NCBI GenBank assembly: GCA_047495785.1
Contig: JBLDXI010000013.1
Span: 1,674,001 to 1,738,000 of the forward strand
Direction of reading: 5' to 3'
DNA: 64,000 nt
From: Lepidodermella squamata
Lineage: Eukaryota > Gastrotricha
Below are positions 60,595 to 64,000 of this stretch, in pieces. Under the pieces are notes generated by a model. That model searched no databases, was not told where the DNA came from, and saw only the letters and a program-made list of their open reading frames with translations. The stretch's first letter is position 1; every line of letters begins with the position of its first letter. The position numbers were made by a program, and so were the translations under genes.

Positions 60595-62769
60595 TCACAC
60601 CAAGCTTTCACTGCGAGGCAGAGTAGGCGGCGCGACCGGTTTACCCGACGGGCCTTGTTGGATAATAACCGGTACTATAGTAGCAGTGGGCTGCTGTTTT
60701 TTGCCGTCATCTGTCGAAGATGGTAGCATAGAAACGAGGTTGGAGTTGAGAAATGCTGACGAGTTCGGGGAAATCATGCCAACGTAAACTTTATCGGCGG
60801 CCGATGGGGGTGAATTCGATGAAGCCGAGTTTGTTCCGACGAGGCTGCGCTGATCGCCATTGCTACTCGCGGCGCCGTTGCCGAGAACGGCGTTCAGCAA
60901 CGCTTGCAGGTGCTTGTTAGTCGGATCGGCCATGTTAACATTTGCAGGTCCTCGGCCAGGGTAGTTGTAAACGGCTGGCCCGCGAATGCTGCTCGTGAAT
61001 GTGTTATCCTGAAAATCAAAATGAAGTTATGAATATATGAATATATTTGAATATTCCGAGTTGACTTACCATGTGAAAAAAGCTGTGATTGTGAATAGCT
61101 GGGCCAGGGTGATATAGCGAGTCATCGCTGCTCGTGTGACTCTTGGCATTAGCCGATGTATCGATAACAGTAGCTGGACCTGACAACTCTGATCCCTTCT
61201 CAGTGCTCTCGCCACTTGCCGACCCAGCTCCGCCACTCTTGCTACGCTCGTCATGGAAACCAGCCAGCTGATGACGAATGTGAGCTTTGGTAGCAGAATG
61301 CTTGTGAACGCGAATGTACCATACTGCGATAGCCAGTAAAATGACAGCGATCACTACGGCTCCAATAGTGATGCCAATGATTGTCGCCAACTTTTCATCC
61401 ATCATGAGCTGACTCGATGAAGCAACGCTTTGACTGTACAGCGAATTGAGGCTTTTCAGCATCTCGGAGTTGGAATCCATCGCAGCGAAGCGTTCGACGG
61501 TGAAAATTTTGGAAGTTGGCGCCGTTGTTGGGGCTTCAGTCGTGGTCGTAGTCGTGGTGGTTGAAGTCGTTGTAGTCGTCGTAGTTGTGCTGGTTGTCGT
61601 GCAAATCAAGCGGGAAGCTTCAACGGTCAACAAGTAGGTTCCAGCGAACTGGCTCGGGAATGAACACTTGGGTCCGCAGATTTTGTTGTGCGAATCGACT
61701 GCCGGGCAAGATGGATCCCAGCTGACAGTAGTTCCGTTTTGCTCGCTCCACAACTTGAGAGCTTGCAGCTTGCAATCGCAAATGAACGGATTTTCGGCGA
61801 GGTACAGAGACTTGAGCGAAACGAGAGTAGAGAAAGCGCGGAAGTTGATATAAGGCAACAAGTTTGATCGCAGATCAATCAATTGGAGCGCTGGTGTTGT
61901 TGAAAATGTCGTTTCGTCCACTTCGCGAATCAAGTTTTCGGAAAAGTCGACGGATTGCAGGAAAGGCAAATAATTGGAAAACGTGGCGGTTGTCAACGAA
62001 ACAAGACCGTTCTTGGCAAGGTTGAGCTTTTCGAGGCGAACTAGATTGAGCAAGTTGCGTTGGATGAGCGTAAAACTGTTCTGAGACAAGTCCAGCTCGC
62101 GGAGGTAGCTTAGTTGCTGGAAGAAATTAACGGGCAGGTCGGTGAGTTCGTTGCGCGAAAGATCGAGAGATTCGAGTTTCGGCGTATTGCGCAACAACCC
62201 ATCAGGAAGTTGGGCCAAAAGGTTGATCGACAAGTCGAGTTTGGAAAGCTCAAACAACCCAGCGAACGCATCATCGGAAATCGATGAAATCTATAATAAA
62301 ACAAATTTAGCATAAATTTAACCAAGTACAAACACTCCCATACCTGATTAATTGCAAGAGACAAAGACCGCAATTGCGAATATCCGATAAATGGCTGGCC
62401 GTAAATTGAGCGGAAATTAGCCTTTTGGATTGACAGGTCAATGACGGTGATTTTTAATTTCTCAGGCAAATTTTCTAGGTCCTCGACGGAAATGTTGGCG
62501 CGAGCCCCGCAAGACACGGAAAAGGCACTTGAACCAGTCTGGGTTAGGCCGGCTAAATGCGACAAGCTGACTGTCTTGCAAACGCAGCCGGCAAGATATG
62601 AACAAGGCGTAGCGTTTTCGTCGGCCTGAGGTTGTACAACGACTCCACCGTTGGAGAGCCGTTGAAAATTTGATGTTAGATTAGCGAGAGTCAGCAATTG
62701 CGAGAACAGGACGCTCGTGAACATGGCGCGTAAAATTCGAGATCGATTCGATAAAATATCCAAAAACAT
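60595..62769 (-). CDS. Single-pass leucine-rich-repeat membrane protein with mucin-like stalk
   Basis: Three exons, 62769-62344, 62290-61070 and 61008-60595, encode 686 residues. After a signal peptide (possibly starting at the internal ATG at 62724, M-F-T-S-V-L-F) comes a Cys-containing LRRNT-like cap, about eight LRRs of type L-x-x-L-D-L-S-x-N-x-L, and an LRRCT cap N-P-F-I-C-D-C...C-P...C-G-P-K-C. A Thr-only stalk (about 25 Thr/Ser) probably carries O-glycans. One membrane helix, I-I-G-I-T-I-G-A-V-V-I-A-V-I-L-L, leads to a Ser/Pro-rich cytosolic tail of about 200 residues. The layout resembles extracellular LRR receptors or adhesion proteins, but I cannot match it to one orthologue. Confidence 0.75.
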
Positions 62770-63867
62770 GGTCAACAAAAATCAGCACGAAACCAGTTTC
62801 GGCTGCAACGAATAGAATATATCGAATAAATCAACACAAAATCAACAATTATCCTATATAACAAAGAGAGAAATTTTAGTTATCATCAATAACAAAAGAA
62901 TTCTTGATGGGATTTTCGGATTTGAAAGGCCAAAACTGGTATGGAGCAGGCTGTATTTATATGAGGCAGGTTTGCGCTGTATGACTCCGGATGGTCAAAT
63001 ACCTAGCGCGACATGCTGCCGTTTGCTCGCGATCGCGGCGATCATCGAGATCTGAGGCGGCATCTCTGGTGGCAGCTTAATAAAACTGCAAGGCGCCACT
63101 CGACAAGTGTGCAGTTGAAAAGCTGGTGGGGTGCCTAATCCTGTTTGGCGACGAGCAATAGCAACCTGACGCGTGTGACTTTGTGTCACCTGATACCCTT
63201 GCGCGTGTAGACGGTGAGCAATAACAACTCTCACGAGACAGAAGCGGCGATCAGCAAGTGCCAATTGTCGGCAACACCTCCATCGCGCGCGGCGGCCTTA
63301 GAAATGCGGCGCGAGGATTTTGAGCGTGAAATCTACCTCTTTCCAGGTAGGAACGAAAACGTGAACATACACAGGCGTGTCTCACACCTTCGACGAGAGA
63401 TTCTTAAGATACTAGGGTATAAATGTGCGTAGGAGAATGTTCAATTTCTGTTTAGCTAGTGGCCTTAGAAAAACAGAACGCGACAACTCGCGGGCTCTTG
63501 AAGAAACGAGCCGAAGTTTAGATGGTTTATTTAATAATTGTTTTACTTAGCCGGTCGTTGCGCAGCGTGCGGGGTTTAGAGATGATTTTATTATTTAATG
63601 AAACGAAAGCTCCTTGTCCGCATTCTTGAATTTCTGCTATATACCTGTGTGTGCGCCCGACGCGCACTTGCACAGATCAAGAATATCGCTGCTCACGCGC
63701 GCGCGGCCTTGTAAAAACAAAGTGGCGAAAAGAACGCTGTCATCACGAGACGGTAGTAGCAATAATATCACCACGCGCTTTGGCAGCTCTAATACCCTGC
63801 TACACTATACGTACCTATACTGGTTGAAATGATTATAAATAATAACACGTATTTGAACACAAATGAG
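62770..63867. other. Upstream of the LRR gene, no gene seen
   Basis: An acceptor-like TATTCGTTGCAG ends at 62803, 33 nt before the first LRR-gene ATG. Small ORFs here have no motif. Confidence 0.5.
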
Positions 63868-64000
63868 ATGGATATGCCACCGCCGAAATTGTTGTTGTTA
63901 GCTTTGTTCCGAGGTATAGGATCATGCGCCTCATTTGTCGCTACAATTTTGAAACACAAATTTGAAGACGATACAATTAATACTTCTAAACTTCCGTCGG
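63868..64000 (+). CDS. Possible start of a gene cut by the window edge
   Basis: An ATG at 63868 opens 44 codons that run off the end of the window: M-D-M-P-P-P-K-L-L-L-L-A-L-F-R, which could be a signal peptide. There is no other evidence. Confidence 0.2.
   Translation, partial: MDMPPPKLLLLALFRGIGSCASFVATILKHKFEDDTINTSKLPS

Noticed and set aside
1-64000. tRNA, rRNA, CRISPR or bacterial-type features
   Set aside because: No cloverleaf with intact A and B boxes, no rRNA-like sequence and no regularly spaced direct repeats were seen by eye; a covariance-model scan would be needed to exclude small RNAs.

Overview
The window comes from a small-genome invertebrate animal. Genes are short, have GT-AG introns mostly of 46-65 nt, sit on both strands, and match metazoan families (TMEM127, LARP4, DCAF8, WDR4, ACSF3, SLC18B1, MSH5, CD225/dispanin, ATP synthase subunit g, SRP receptor alpha, a JHY-like protein, CCDC103/DNAAF19, a secreted Reeler/EGF protein and an LRR membrane protein). 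CCDC103 and a JHY-like gene imply motile cilia or flagellated sperm, which argues against a nematode. The phylum cannot be fixed from sequence alone. Calls rest on reading translated exons against remembered family sequences; no database search was run.

Layout. 1-4.4 kb: AT-rich non-coding DNA with simple repeats. 4.4-6.2 kb (+): TMEM127-like. 6.2-10.9 kb: no confident gene. 10.9-15.8 kb (-): LARP4/4B-like RNA-binding protein with very long low-complexity regions. 16.2-16.7 kb (-): orphan 167-codon ORF. 16.7-23.1 kb: non-coding, with a palindromic TA-flanked transposon and a decayed relative. 23.1-26.6 kb (-): WDR4 and DCAF8, 71 nt apart, WDR4 upstream. 28.1-29.9 kb (+): ACSF3. 30.2-32.2 kb (-): SLC18B1-like transporter. 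33.3-33.8 kb: a MITE. 34.8-36.8 kb (-): Reeler/EGF protein. 40.2-43.4 kb (+): MSH5. 43.5-44.7 kb (-): CD225-like protein. 45.9-46.3 kb (-): ATP5MG. 46.9-49.1 kb (-): SRPRA. 49.1-54.1 kb: non-coding, with a 1.2-kb terminal-inverted-repeat element. 54.1-57.7 kb (-): JHY-like. 59.0-59.2 kb: pogo-like MITE. 59.5-60.2 kb (+): CCDC103. 60.6-62.8 kb (-): LRR membrane protein. 62.8-64 kb: no confident gene.

Most genes are unrelated housekeeping functions. Two relationships stand out. JHY-like and CCDC103, both linked to motile cilia, are divergently arranged across 1.8 kb. WDR4 and DCAF8 look like a polycistronic pair: the upstream poly(A) signal overlaps the stop codon and an acceptor-like site lies 10 nt before the downstream ATG. 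Many other genes also have an acceptor-like AG 10-50 nt before the start codon. This would fit spliced-leader trans-splicing, although ordinary 5'UTR introns remain possible.
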